The notes under the pieces: generated by a model
What the model saw: the letters and a program-made list of their open reading frames with translations, nothing else
Databases searched by the model: none
Told to the model about the DNA's origin: nothing
Source of the DNA: UBA1876 sp964515395
GTDB lineage: Bacteria; Synergistota; Synergistia; Synergistales; Thermovirgaceae
DNA length: 15,874 bases
Direction of reading: 5' to 3'
Assembly: GCA_964515395.1 (NCBI GenBank)
Contig: CAZERC010000031.1
Span: 1-15,874 of the forward strand
Shown: in pieces, positions 7,808 to 14,151 of the stretch
Layout of the letters: each line of letters begins with the position of its first letter
Numbering within the stretch: position 1 is the first letter of the stretch
Program-made: the position numbers and the translations under genes

Positions 7808-7823
7808 TGCAAAAAATTTGCCA
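7808..7823 (-). promoter_or_regulatory. sigma-54 (RpoN) -24/-12 promoter of the dctPQM-pxpBCA operon
   Basis: The minus strand reads TGGCAAATTTTTTGCA. This matches the RpoN consensus TGGCAC(G)-N4-TTGCA at all five bases of the -24 block's TGGCA core and all five of TTGCA, with the exact required spacing between the invariant GG and GC. Initiation would fall near 7797. A TATAAT lies just downstream (7804-7799) but has no recognisable -35 element at 16-18 bp, so the sigma-54 reading is preferred. It implies control by an AAA+ enhancer-binding protein encoded outside the window. Confidence 0.65.
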
Positions 7824-7894
7824 GAGGAGCACCCACGGGAAAGGCCGTATTTTTGAAGATGCTGCCTTTTTTACGGGACTCATTGCTGTCCGTT

Positions 7895-7939
7895 TTCGAA
7901 TAACTGTTCAATATCGAACGCTTTCATCCTTCGCGCGAA
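7895..7939. promoter_or_regulatory. cluster of dyad sites upstream of the sigma-54 promoter (possible enhancer)
   Basis: Three TTCG/CGAA-type dyads occur about 100-140 bp upstream of the predicted start: TTCGAA (7895-7900), the near-palindrome GTTCAATATCGAAC (7906-7919) and the perfect palindrome TTCGCGCGAA (7930-7939). Enhancer-binding-protein sites usually lie at this distance. The regulator is unknown and the sites are judged by symmetry only. Confidence 0.3.
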
Positions 7940-8100
7940 ACCACACGAAAGGGGAAGAAACCGCTCCGGGTTTCGCGCTCTTTTTGAGAGCATCGATGTG
8001 CCGGCGTACGGTTCTCGGCGGCACGCCTGATTGCAAAGCAATGTCTCTTGCGCTTTCTCCTCCGGAGAGGGGCCGATCGTGCCGGGAAAAGATGAAACTG
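7911..8100 (-). pseudogene. possible relic of a helix-turn-helix regulator
   Basis: The minus-strand frame ending at 7908 reads SGGESARDIALQSGVPPRTVRRHIDALKK near its C-terminus, which resembles the HTH of a small winged-helix regulator. No in-frame ATG, GTG or TTG with an SD precedes this stretch closely. The part of the frame further upstream looks random and crosses the terminator-like hairpin at 8140-8175. If real, it is a 3' remnant; it may equally be chance. Apart from this and the dyad sites, I see no gene in 7824-8245. Confidence 0.22.
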
Positions 8101-8139
8101 TGCCACCGAAAGGCCGGGACGGGACCTGAGCGGCCTGGG

Positions 8140-8175
8140 AAAAAGTCCCGAGAGGGTCGCGCTCCCCGGCGGGAC
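8140..8175 (-). terminator. terminator-like hairpin after the fumarase/exchanger operon
   Basis: On the minus strand GTCCCG (8175-8170) pairs with CGGGAC (8150-8145), with a GGG/CCC helix inside, and TTTTT (8144-8140) follows directly. It lies about 70 nt past the stop of the 37-aa ORF and is a plausible end for the threonine synthase-fumarase-exchanger transcript. Confidence 0.45.
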
Positions 8176-8245
8176 ATGTACCATGTGGTCGAGGCTACGC
8201 GATGAACGGTGGACGGGGATTTTGCGTTTGTCCTGTTGCCCGTTT

Positions 8246-8359
8246 TTAGTCTGCAATAAACATCCTGAATGCGCCGAAACACTTTCCGGCGATGACCACG
8301 TGGGCGAAAACCAGGGAAAAGAATACAATCCAGATAACCCGGACTCCGGTGTCAACCAT
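8246..8359 (-). CDS. small single-span membrane protein (37 aa), unknown function
   Basis: The ORF starts with ATG at 8359, preceded at 6 nt by a strong GGGAGGC SD (8365-8371), and ends with TAA at 8246. The peptide begins MVDTGVRVIWIVFFSLVFAH and continues VVIAGKCFGAFRMFIAD. A short polar N-terminus is followed by about 18 hydrophobic residues and a short basic and aromatic tail. It starts 70 nt after the exchanger stop, on the same strand and before a terminator-like hairpin, so it is probably co-transcribed. I do not recognise a family. A small accessory subunit of the exchanger is a guess from position. Confidence 0.55.
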   Translation of the reverse strand: MVDTGVRVIWIVFFSLVFAHVVIAGKCFGAFRMFIAD

Positions 8360-8429
8360 GACATGCCTCCCGAAGGGCGCCAAACATCCATCAACGGGAC
8401 ATCCCCCTGTAGCGCTTTGCTTCCCGGGA

Positions 8430-9584
8430 TTATCCCGTAGCGAAGCTTTTGACGATCAGCGTCGTGAACAAAACCATGCAAAAGAGTGCAACCGGATACG
8501 TCGCCCCGTATCCGGCGGCACATTCTTCGCTTTTAGTGGCATCAATGGCCGCTCCAAGGCCCGGAGTGCTTGTCATTGCGCCGCAAATGGCTCCCGCCAG
8601 AAGGACCCAATTCATCTTCCAGATCATACGACCGAGAATATAGCCCACACCGAGGGAGACAAGTGCCGTAACGGTTCCCACGAAAACCAGCACCCAGCCG
8701 CTTTCACGGAATATGTCCACCACACCCGGCCCGGACAAGAGCCCCACAGCCGCCAGAAAAAAAGCCAGTGACAAATCCCTGAGAGCCGAAAGCATCCGTC
8801 GATCCATGCGCATGGGCAATGGACCGATGCTTCCGAAAGCGCCAAGGACGAGGGCCCCGATAAGGGCGCCTCCCGTCCCTCCCAACCTGAGGCTCCCGAT
8901 CACCGGAACGGGGATGGAAACCGTTCCGATGAACAATCCTGCCATCATACAGACCGCAAAGGAAGCAAGGGAAAAAAACACCGACTCTTCTTTTACATCT
9001 TTTTTTGCCTTGTACCCGCTCAGGAAATCCTTCAGCCTGCGGCGCTCTATCTCGTTATCGATGCCGAAGACCAGGGGCACGATCTGGACAAAAAGCACGA
9101 CAGCCAGGACACCGAAAGGGTACGCAATGGTGTACCCTGCAGCGACGGCAGACCCTCCACTGACAGCTTCCATGGCGGCGCCCAGCCCCGGGGAGCTTGT
9201 CAATGCCCCAACGTAGGTCCCGGCCACCACATGAGGGTGAATTCCCGATCCGAACAATCTGGTGAAAGCCCAGGTCGTCAACGCCCCGGATCCCGTGACC
9301 GCCACTGAAAGGGCAACGAAACGGAAGCCGAATCGTCGCACGAAAATCACCACATCCTCCGCCGCCAAAAGCCCCACGCTGACGACAAATATGACCAGAT
9401 TCCAGGTAAAGAGATCCCGGCTGATCCCATGGCCGAAAAAACCGATGACCAGGCCCGTGAAAAGTGCGCCCGAAATGCCCAGGCTGATCCTCCCGAGTCG
9501 CAATTGCCCGAGGGCCAGGCCCGTCAAGACGGCAAAGCTCATGACAAACAGATCGTTTTTAAAAAGATCGGTGAAAAACATCAT
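8430..9584 (-). CDS. Asp-Al_Ex-type (aspartate:alanine exchanger family) membrane antiporter, short form
   Basis: Inner-membrane protein of 384 aa with about ten or more hydrophobic spans arranged as two homologous halves. The family signature occurs once in each half, GALTSSPGLGAA (about 126-137) and GAMTSTPGLGAA (about 335-346). Each is followed by a matching Tyr-Pro span (AYPFGVLAVVLF; TYPVALFCMVLF). In AspT and many relatives two TrkA-C domains sit between the halves and the length is around 550 aa. Here there is only a short charged linker (IDNEIERRRLKDFLSGYKAKKDVKEE). Start is the first of two adjacent ATGs, after an AGAGGA. It lies 49 nt downstream of fumarase beta, which suggests exchange of a C4-dicarboxylate such as fumarate, malate, succinate or aspartate; the substrate is inferred. 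Confidence 0.8.
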   Translation of the reverse strand: MMFFTDLFKNDLFVMSFAVLTGLALGQLRLGRISLGISGALFTGLVIGFFGHGISRDLFTWNLVIFVVSVGLLAAEDVVIFVRRFGFRFVALSVAVTGSGALTTWAFTRLFGSGIHPHVVAGTYVGALTSSPGLGAAMEAVSGGSAVAAGYTIAYPFGVLAVVLFVQIVPLVFGIDNEIERRRLKDFLSGYKAKKDVKEESVFFSLASFAVCMMAGLFIGTVSIPVPVIGSLRLGGTGGALIGALVLGAFGSIGPLPMRMDRRMLSALRDLSLAFFLAAVGLLSGPGVVDIFRESGWVLVFVGTVTALVSLGVGYILGRMIWKMNWVLLAGAICGAMTSTPGLGAAIDATKSEECAAGYGATYPVALFCMVLFTTLIVKSFATG

Positions 9585-9633
9585 GGAAAGGTCCTCTCTT
9601 CGGCCGTGCGCAGGGTATATCCCGAATGCGTTT

Positions 9634-10197
9634 TCAGGTTTGAGTCTGCCGACGGTACTTTTCCGGTCCTGTCACATAAAGATTGCGTCCCTGACAATCG
9701 ATCAATACCGTCAACGGAAGATGACTCACGGTAAAACGATATACCGCCTCCGGTCCCAGATCCTCGTAAGCGACGATTTCAACGCCGGTGACACTCTTGG
9801 CCACCAGCGCGGCTGCTCCGCCCACGGCACCGAGATACACCGCATCATGGCGTTTCATGGCCTCTATGACGCCGGCGGATCTTGATCCCTTTCCTATCAT
9901 GCCCTTGAGGCCCAGTTCCAGAAGCCGAGGAGTATACGGATCCATCCTGCCGCTCGTCGTGGGACCGGCCGGCCCTACAGCCCACCCGGAAGGAGCCGGT
10001 GCGGGGCCCACGTAATACAGGACCTGCCCTTTTATTGGAAAGGGAAGGGGCCTCCCGGCATCGGCCGACTCCACGAGTCGTTGATGTGCCGCATCGCGGG
10101 CAGTGTAGATGACCCCGTTCAGCAAGACGCTGTCACCGGCCTGGAGATTTCTTACGGTTTCCGTGTCCAGAGGTGTCGTCAATGAAAGGGCTTCCAT
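9634..10197 (-). CDS. fumarate hydratase class I, beta subunit
   Basis: C-terminal-type subunit of the two-subunit Fe-S fumarase, which interconverts fumarate and L-malate in the cytoplasm. The 187-aa protein carries AGDSVLLNGVIYTARDAAHQR near the start, YYVGPAPAP, then GPTTSGRMDPYTP (about 78-90) and GMIGKGSRS, all conserved in this family. The ATG at 10197 (MEALSLTTPL...) has an AAAGGGGAA upstream. The 20 residues in the longer frame overlap the end of the alpha gene and are not family-like. The gap to the alpha gene is 20 nt. Class I tartrate dehydratase beta has the same fold, so the alternative substrate cannot be excluded from sequence alone. Confidence 0.9.
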   Translation of the reverse strand: MEALSLTTPLDTETVRNLQAGDSVLLNGVIYTARDAAHQRLVESADAGRPLPFPIKGQVLYYVGPAPAPSGWAVGPAGPTTSGRMDPYTPRLLELGLKGMIGKGSRSAGVIEAMKRHDAVYLGAVGGAAALVAKSVTGVEIVAYEDLGPEAVYRFTVSHLPLTVLIDCQGRNLYVTGPEKYRRQTQT

Positions 10198-10217
10198 CGG
10201 ATTGTTCCCCTTTCCGC

Positions 10218-11075
10218 CTAAAGCGTAACCTGCGCGTGTCTGCAGGCATGGCAGCAAACGTTTACGGCCACGGCCGTGCCGGCTATGTGCGCCGGGGCAT
10301 GCTCGAGGTGGACCGCCAGGGACGTGATCCTGCCGCCGAGTCCGGCGGGGCCGATGCCGGAGTTGTTGATCCGTTCGAACATCCGAATTTCGAGTTCTGC
10401 GTATCTGGAGTCGGGGTGCCTTTCATTCACGGGCCTGAGGGTCGCCCGCTTCGCAAGAAGCGCAGCCTTTTCCATGGTTCCGCCGACACCGACACCGACG
10501 ACTGTCGGCGGACAGGGATTCGGACCAGCGGAAATCACCGTCTCAACGACGAAATTCTCAACGCCCTGTACACCCTCTGCCGGCGTCAGCATTTTGAGAG
10601 CGCTCATATTCTCGCTTCCGAAGCCTTTCGGGGTGACCATGATGTCAAGAAGCCTCCCCGGCACGATCCTTGCGTGGATCACCGCGGGAGTGTTGTCCCC
10701 CGTATTCTTCCTGTCAAACAGGGGATCATTGACGACGGATTTCCTGAAAAAACCCTCCTCGTAAGCTCTTGCCACACCCCTGTTGACGGCTTCCTCGAGG
10801 CCGCCTCCCGTGATGTGAACATCCTGACCGATATCCAGAAAAACCACGGCCATTCCGGTATCCTGGCAAATGGGCACTCCCTCTTCACGGGCGATGTCGT
10901 GATTTCGAAGGATCTGCCCCAGAACGTCACGTCCGCAGGGAGATTCTTCCTTTTTGTTCAATCCGTCGGAAAGGGCGTTGTAGATGTCCTGCCCGATAGA
11001 CGTATTGGCCTTGAGGAAAAGGGCCTTGACGGCATCTTCGACAAGGTCCGACTTGATCTGCCTGATTTCTTCCAA
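10218..11075 (-). CDS. fumarate hydratase class I, alpha subunit (4Fe-4S)
   Basis: N-terminal-type subunit of the heteromeric class I fumarase, holding the catalytic 4Fe-4S cluster. The protein is 285 aa. Likely cluster cysteines are in VPICQDTG (Cys70), AGPNPCPPTVVGVGVGGT (Cys188) and AVNVCCHACRH (Cys275). KGFGSENMSALKML is another family block. The start is a TTG at 11075 with GGGAGGA seven nt upstream; no better ATG exists near the family N-terminus. The C-terminal CCHACRH has more Cys residues than I would expect at this site. It follows threonine synthase by 66 nt, a gap filled by a 10-bp stem-loop. Confidence 0.91.
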   Translation of the reverse strand: MEEIRQIKSDLVEDAVKALFLKANTSIGQDIYNALSDGLNKKEESPCGRDVLGQILRNHDIAREEGVPICQDTGMAVVFLDIGQDVHITGGGLEEAVNRGVARAYEEGFFRKSVVNDPLFDRKNTGDNTPAVIHARIVPGRLLDIMVTPKGFGSENMSALKMLTPAEGVQGVENFVVETVISAGPNPCPPTVVGVGVGGTMEKAALLAKRATLRPVNERHPDSRYAELEIRMFERINNSGIGPAGLGGRITSLAVHLEHAPAHIAGTAVAVNVCCHACRHAQVTL

Positions 11076-11111
11076 TCCGCAGTCCTCCCGTTTTAGCCTT
11101 CAGCTCGAAAT

Positions 11112-11141
11112 CCCGGGAAACAATCTTGATCGTTTCCCGGG
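11112..11141 (-). other. perfect stem-loop between threonine synthase and fumarase alpha
   Basis: CCCGGGAAAC (11112-11121) and GTTTCCCGGG (11132-11141) pair perfectly over 10 bp around a 10-nt loop, directly abutting the threonine synthase stop. Only three T residues follow on the minus strand, so it is a weak terminator at best. It may be an attenuator or a stabilised processing end. Confidence 0.55.
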
Positions 11142-12218
11142 TCAGTGGGTGGGACACTTCAGTCCCGAACCCGTAAGGGGAATAACCACGGTCTCACCGG
11201 GCCTGAAATATCCCGACGCCCGGAGGGCCTTTCCCGCAGCCGGTGCGACGGCCGCCGTGGGTTCCACATACAGGCCTTCATCTTGTGCCAGACGTTCCTT
11301 CGCCTCCATGATTTCCTTTTCGCTCACTGTCACGATGTCCCCGCGGCTCGATCGCACGGCCTTGAGCATCTCCTCCAACCGGGGAGGGTTGGATACTGCT
11401 ATACCCTCGGCACAGGTCCCGGCGCAGGATGTTTTCCGACCACCGGAAGCGCTCCTGAGCGGGGCGCATTTTTCCGCCTGCACGGCAACAAGCCTCGGCA
11501 GTCGGTCGATGAGGGCCCTCTGTGAGAGTTCCCTGAACCCCTTGAAAAGTCCGAGAAGGAGCGTGCCGTTTCCGGCCGGGGAAATGACCGTGTCCGGTGC
11601 CTTGTGTCCGAGCTGTTCCCATATTTCAAAAGCCACCGTCTTGGTTCCCTCGAGGAACAGTGGATTCCATACGTGACTTGCATAAAAGACGTCCTTTGCC
11701 ATCTCCCAGGCGAACGCCGCCGTTTCAGAACGTTTGCCGCCTTTCGCCAGGACTTCGGCCCCAAAGGAGCCGATCTGAAGTTTTTTCCCTTCTGGAGTCC
11801 CTTCCGGTACCACCACGGTAGCCTTTATGCCTGCTCTCGCCGCATAGGCAGCCACGGAAGCGCCGGCATTTCCTGAAGAATCGATGACAACGGAGTCACA
11901 ATCGCAGGCAAGGGCATCGGATATCACCATCACCGCACCCCGGTCCTTGAAAGATCCCGTCGGAGCCATGAATTCCAGCTTGTACAGCAAGTCTTCGTCA
12001 CACCGTGACGGGATGACCGGAGTCCACCCCTCGCCCATGGAAAGGCCTCCGGGAATGGGGGGCAAAACAGACCCGTAGCGCCACATGCCGGGAGTTCCCC
12101 GGTTGATGCGCAGTTCCTTCCAATCCATGACGCAGGACAAAGGCTGTCCACAATCACACCGTACCGGTCGAAGCCGGGGCTCGTAATTCTTTCCACAGGC
12201 TGAACAATAGATTCTCAG
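11142..12218 (-). CDS. thrC: threonine synthase with N-terminal zinc ribbon (start uncertain)
   Basis: PLP enzyme converting O-phospho-L-homoserine to L-threonine, cytoplasmic. Core motifs are GWTPVIPS, MAPTGSFKDRGA with the PLP lysine, DSSGNAGASVAAYA, SPAGNGTLLLGLFKGF and the C-terminal LTGSGLK. The first ordinary start is a TTG at 12140, but the open frame continues upstream and reads RIYCSACGKNYEPRLRPVRC then DCGQPL. This is the CxxC...CxC zinc ribbon typical of this family, so the true protein must start further up. The frame stays open to a TAA at 12243-12245, and between there and 12140 it has no ATG, GTG or TTG. A CTG at 12218 (or 12221) behind GGGGGG is the most sensible start and gives about 358 aa. 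A one-base error in the G6 run is the alternative. A related PLP lyase is possible but less likely. Confidence 0.85.
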   Translation of the reverse strand: MRIYCSACGKNYEPRLRPVRCDCGQPLSCVMDWKELRINRGTPGMWRYGSVLPPIPGGLSMGEGWTPVIPSRCDEDLLYKLEFMAPTGSFKDRGAVMVISDALACDCDSVVIDSSGNAGASVAAYAARAGIKATVVVPEGTPEGKKLQIGSFGAEVLAKGGKRSETAAFAWEMAKDVFYASHVWNPLFLEGTKTVAFEIWEQLGHKAPDTVISPAGNGTLLLGLFKGFRELSQRALIDRLPRLVAVQAEKCAPLRSASGGRKTSCAGTCAEGIAVSNPPRLEEMLKAVRSSRGDIVTVSEKEIMEAKERLAQDEGLYVEPTAAVAPAAGKALRASGYFRPGETVVIPLTGSGLKCPTH

Positions 12219-12300
12219 CAGAGGGGACCCCCCAACGGTATCTTAATTCGCCGCCTCCAAAATGACAGAAGACATCATTCGAAAAACCGCAGCCATCCTG

Positions 12301-12309
12301 AATATACCA
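12301..12309 (-). promoter_or_regulatory. putative extended -10 promoter for threonine synthase operon
   Basis: The minus strand reads TGGTATATT, an extended -10 (TGn plus TATATT) without a clear -35. Initiation near 12294 would give a leader of about 75 nt to the proposed CTG start. It is divergent from the thiT promoter. Confidence 0.35.
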
Positions 12310-12331
12310 CAGCTCCCTCTGCCATGAAGGT

Positions 12332-12360
12332 TTGACAAAACAATTCCTGGAGCGTATAAG
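12332..12360 (+). promoter_or_regulatory. sigma-70 promoter of thiT
   Basis: TTGACA (12332-12337) and TATAAG (12355-12360) are separated by exactly 17 bp, with the -35 box fully consensus. Initiation near 12367 coincides with the 5' edge of the TPP aptamer. Confidence 0.75.
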
Positions 12361-12368
12361 AATCATTG

Positions 12369-12456
12369 GCAATGGGGGAGCCGGAATATCGGCTGAGAGG
12401 AGACACCGTCTCGACTCCTGGAACCTGATCCGGGTCATGCCGGCGAAGGAAATTGC
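12369..12456 (+). ncRNA. TPP (THI-box) riboswitch aptamer
   Basis: The conserved thi-box cores are present: GGGGGAGCC followed by GGCTGAGAGG, then GGAACCTGATCCGGGTCATGCCGGCGAAGGAA. P1 can form between GCAAT (12369-12373) and ATTGC (12452-12456). It senses thiamine pyrophosphate and here controls a thiamine transporter through the terminator immediately downstream. Confidence 0.95.
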
Positions 12457-12482
12457 GGTTTCGGAAAGATCGCTCGCTGATG

Positions 12483-12519
12483 AGGCCCTCCGGTTCCGGC
12501 CGGGAGGGCCTTTTTCTTT
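12483..12519 (+). terminator. riboswitch-controlled intrinsic terminator upstream of thiT
   Basis: AGGCCCTCC (12483-12491) pairs with GGAGGGCCT (12503-12511) around an 11-nt loop, followed by TTTTCTTT. It lies 27 nt after the aptamer and 43 nt before the thiT ATG, so the riboswitch most likely works by premature termination when TPP is bound. Confidence 0.85.
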
Positions 12520-12562
12520 GAACACGTCCTCTCTTTTCGACCCGAAAGGAGTAAAGGAAAAC

Positions 12563-13063
12563 ATGGAGCAACAAAAAGTTCGAATTCTCGTTGAGGCCGC
12601 ACTTGCGGCTGCGCTGGCCCTCGCCCTGAGTTACCTGCGACTCTGGCACATGCCCCAGGGAGGGTCGGTCTCCCTGGAAAACGTTCCGATCCTGATTTTC
12701 GCACTCAGGTGGGGTCTCAAGGCAGGTTTGGGTGCAGGAGCGGTGGCAGGGCTCCTTCAGCTCATTCTGGGCGGCTATGTGGTCCATCCGCTTCAGGCTC
12801 TGCTGGATTACCCTCTCGCCTTCGGCGTACTCGGACTTGCCGCCCTGACTCCCAGGCCACTCTGGCTTGGCCTGACGCTCGGGACGTTCCTGCGGCTTGT
12901 CTGCCATGTCCTTTCCGGCGTCGTCTTCTTCGCCAGCTACGCCCCGGAAGGAACGAATGTCTGGCTGTACTCCACAGTGTACAACGGCAGCTACATGCTT
13001 CCCAATCTCGGCCTCTCCATCATCCTCACCTATATCCTCTGGCCGAGGCTCAAGGGGCGGTAA
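12563..13063 (+). CDS. thiT: thiamine transporter ThiT, ECF S-component
   Basis: Substrate-binding membrane subunit of an energy-coupling-factor transporter for thiamine. It needs the shared EcfA/EcfA'/EcfT module, which is not in this window. The protein is 166 aa with about six spans. Family motifs are the N-terminal ALAAALALAL helix, ALRWGLKAGLGAGAVAGLLQ, HPLQALLDYPLAFGVLGLA, and HVLSGVVFFASYAPEG followed by YNGSYMLPNLG. The start ATG follows an AGGAG by 11 nt. It is the only plus-strand gene here, and TPP-riboswitch control supports the assignment. A hairpin terminator lies right after the stop. Confidence 0.94.
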   Translation: MEQQKVRILVEAALAAALALALSYLRLWHMPQGGSVSLENVPILIFALRWGLKAGLGAGAVAGLLQLILGGYVVHPLQALLDYPLAFGVLGLAALTPRPLWLGLTLGTFLRLVCHVLSGVVFFASYAPEGTNVWLYSTVYNGSYMLPNLGLSIILTYILWPRLKGR

Positions 13064-13068
13064 AAAAA

Positions 13069-13095
13069 ATCCGGGAGGCCTTGCACCTCCCGGAT
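13069..13095. terminator. convergent bidirectional terminator between thiT and the GlsB-like gene
   Basis: ATCCGGGAGG (13069-13078) pairs with CCTCCCGGAT (13086-13095). On the minus strand it is followed by eight T residues, giving a strong terminator for the gyrA-psd-pssA-GlsB block. On the plus strand only a weak TATTTT follows, but a second small hairpin (CGATG-N5-CATCG, 13104-13118) with seven T residues comes next and may serve thiT. Confidence 0.8.
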
Positions 13096-13125
13096 CGTAT
13101 TTTCGATGCCTGACATCGCGTTTTT

Positions 13126-13377
13126 TTACCTGTGCTTTTTGAAAATGCCGATAATGAAAAGCAGCACAACAGCCCCGGCAAAGGCCATGAGGAGAGATCC
13201 GATGAATCCCATGGGATAAAGACCCACCGAGCTGAAAAGGACGCCGCCGACGTAAGCACCAAGGATGCCGACAAGCATATTCCCGAAGAAACCATACCCG
13301 CGGCCGCGCATAACCCGTCCCGCAAGCCAGCCGGCAAGGACACCGATGACAAGAAATGCCAAAAGGCTGTTCTGCAT
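13126..13377 (-). CDS. GlsB/YeaQ/YmgE-family (transglycosylase-associated) small membrane protein
   Basis: The 83-aa protein has three hydrophobic segments and the glycine-rich family pattern: LVIGVLAGWLAGRVMRGRGYG, then GNMLVGILGAYVGGVLFSS, and a last span ending FIIGIFKKHR. Members of this family are often stress-induced membrane proteins of undefined biochemical role; the 'transglycosylase-associated' name is historical. The ATG follows a GGAGGC SD. It starts 30 nt after pssA and ends just before the convergent terminator, so it is probably the last gene of the gyrA-psd-pssA transcript. Confidence 0.87.
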   Translation of the reverse strand: MQNSLLAFLVIGVLAGWLAGRVMRGRGYGFFGNMLVGILGAYVGGVLFSSVGLYPMGFIGSLLMAFAGAVVLLFIIGIFKKHR

Positions 13378-13407
13378 GCTCCGCCTCCATTCGCTCCGTC
13401 AGGGAAA

Positions 13408-14151
13408 TTACACGTTGTGATGATACCCTACGGAGTCTTTCTCATCCTCTTTCAGGCTCAACCATTTGCCCCAGTCCACACGCAGGGGACCACTCATGAT
13501 GTATATGGCAATGCCTGCCAGGGGGGCCAGCTCCCTGAGGGTAATGATAAGCGTCACTGCGGTCCCCCATAAAAAGCCCGCCCTGGCCTTGTTCAGGCTC
13601 CCCTTTTTGAGGGCCTTGAGATTGCCGAAGGGAATGCTCGAAATCATGAGCAGACCGGTTCCGGCGGTAACGAGCGCCATCAGCCATGCCGGGACTGCCA
13701 GCCCTGCAAACACGAATGACACCAGGAAATGGCCTCCTGCAGGAATGGGAAGCCCCTGGAAAGAACCCGCCACATGTTGCACATTGAAACGCGCCAGCCT
13801 CAAGGCACCGCATAGGGCGAAAAACGCAGCCGCCAAAGCCCCCGTCACTCCCCAGAAACCCTGAAGGTAAACGCCGTACAGGAGCATCGCAGGCGCCACA
13901 CCGAAACTGACCACGTCGGCCAGACTGTCCAGTTCCATGCCGAACTCACTGCTGCCGCCAAGCCGTCGGGCCATTTTGCCGTCGAGAAAATCGAAGACCA
14001 CGGCCATGTAAACGAGGAACGCGGCAGGGACATATTGGCCATGAAGAGTCATCACAACGGAGAGCATGCCGCAGAGCATGTTCCCGCTGGTAATCATGTT
14101 GGGAACGATCTTCCTAAAGGGAAGTTTCTTCCTGAGTTTTCTTCGTGCCAT
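13408..14151 (-). CDS. pssA: CDP-diacylglycerol--serine O-phosphatidyltransferase
   Basis: Membrane enzyme joining serine to CDP-diacylglycerol to give phosphatidylserine. The CDP-alcohol phosphatidyltransferase signature D-x2-DG-x2-AR-x8-G-x3-D-x3-D is complete (about residues 54-79, DFLDGKMARR...GMELDSLAD). About six or seven hydrophobic spans follow, and the end is hydrophilic. The length is 247 aa from the ATG at 14151, which has GGAG upstream; a TTG at 14157 adds two residues. The start overlaps the 3' end of psd by 38 nt, indicating translational coupling. Pairing with psd supports serine rather than glycerol phosphate or inositol as acceptor. Confidence 0.92.
   Translation of the reverse strand: MARRKLRKKLPFRKIVPNMITSGNMLCGMLSVVMTLHGQYVPAAFLVYMAVVFDFLDGKMARRLGGSSEFGMELDSLADVVSFGVAPAMLLYGVYLQGFWGVTGALAAAFFALCGALRLARFNVQHVAGSFQGLPIPAGGHFLVSFVFAGLAVPAWLMALVTAGTGLLMISSIPFGNLKALKKGSLNKARAGFLWGTAVTLIITLRELAPLAGIAIYIMSGPLRVDWGKWLSLKEDEKDSVGYHHNV

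Noticed and set aside
7807..8205. Plus-strand ORF (132 aa) starting next to a TATAAT-like sequence
   Set aside because: It has no SD, a basic Arg/Ser-rich translation without domains, and its start lies in the sigma-54 promoter of the opposite strand.
7924..8523. Minus-strand ORF (199 aa) through the gap between dctP and the exchanger
   Set aside because: It overlaps the exchanger 3' end and the better supported 37-aa ORF in another frame, and its composition is typical of a non-coding frame.
12250..12285. Eleven-codon leader ORF (MMSSVILEAAN) before threonine synthase, as a possible attenuation peptide
   Set aside because: It has no SD, no threonine codon and only one isoleucine codon, and no alternative terminator/antiterminator pair was seen.
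12275..13390. Minus-strand ORF (371 aa) across thiT and its riboswitch
   Set aside because: It is antisense to the TPP riboswitch and thiT, both of which are certain, and overlaps the GlsB-like gene in another frame. It is not protein-like.
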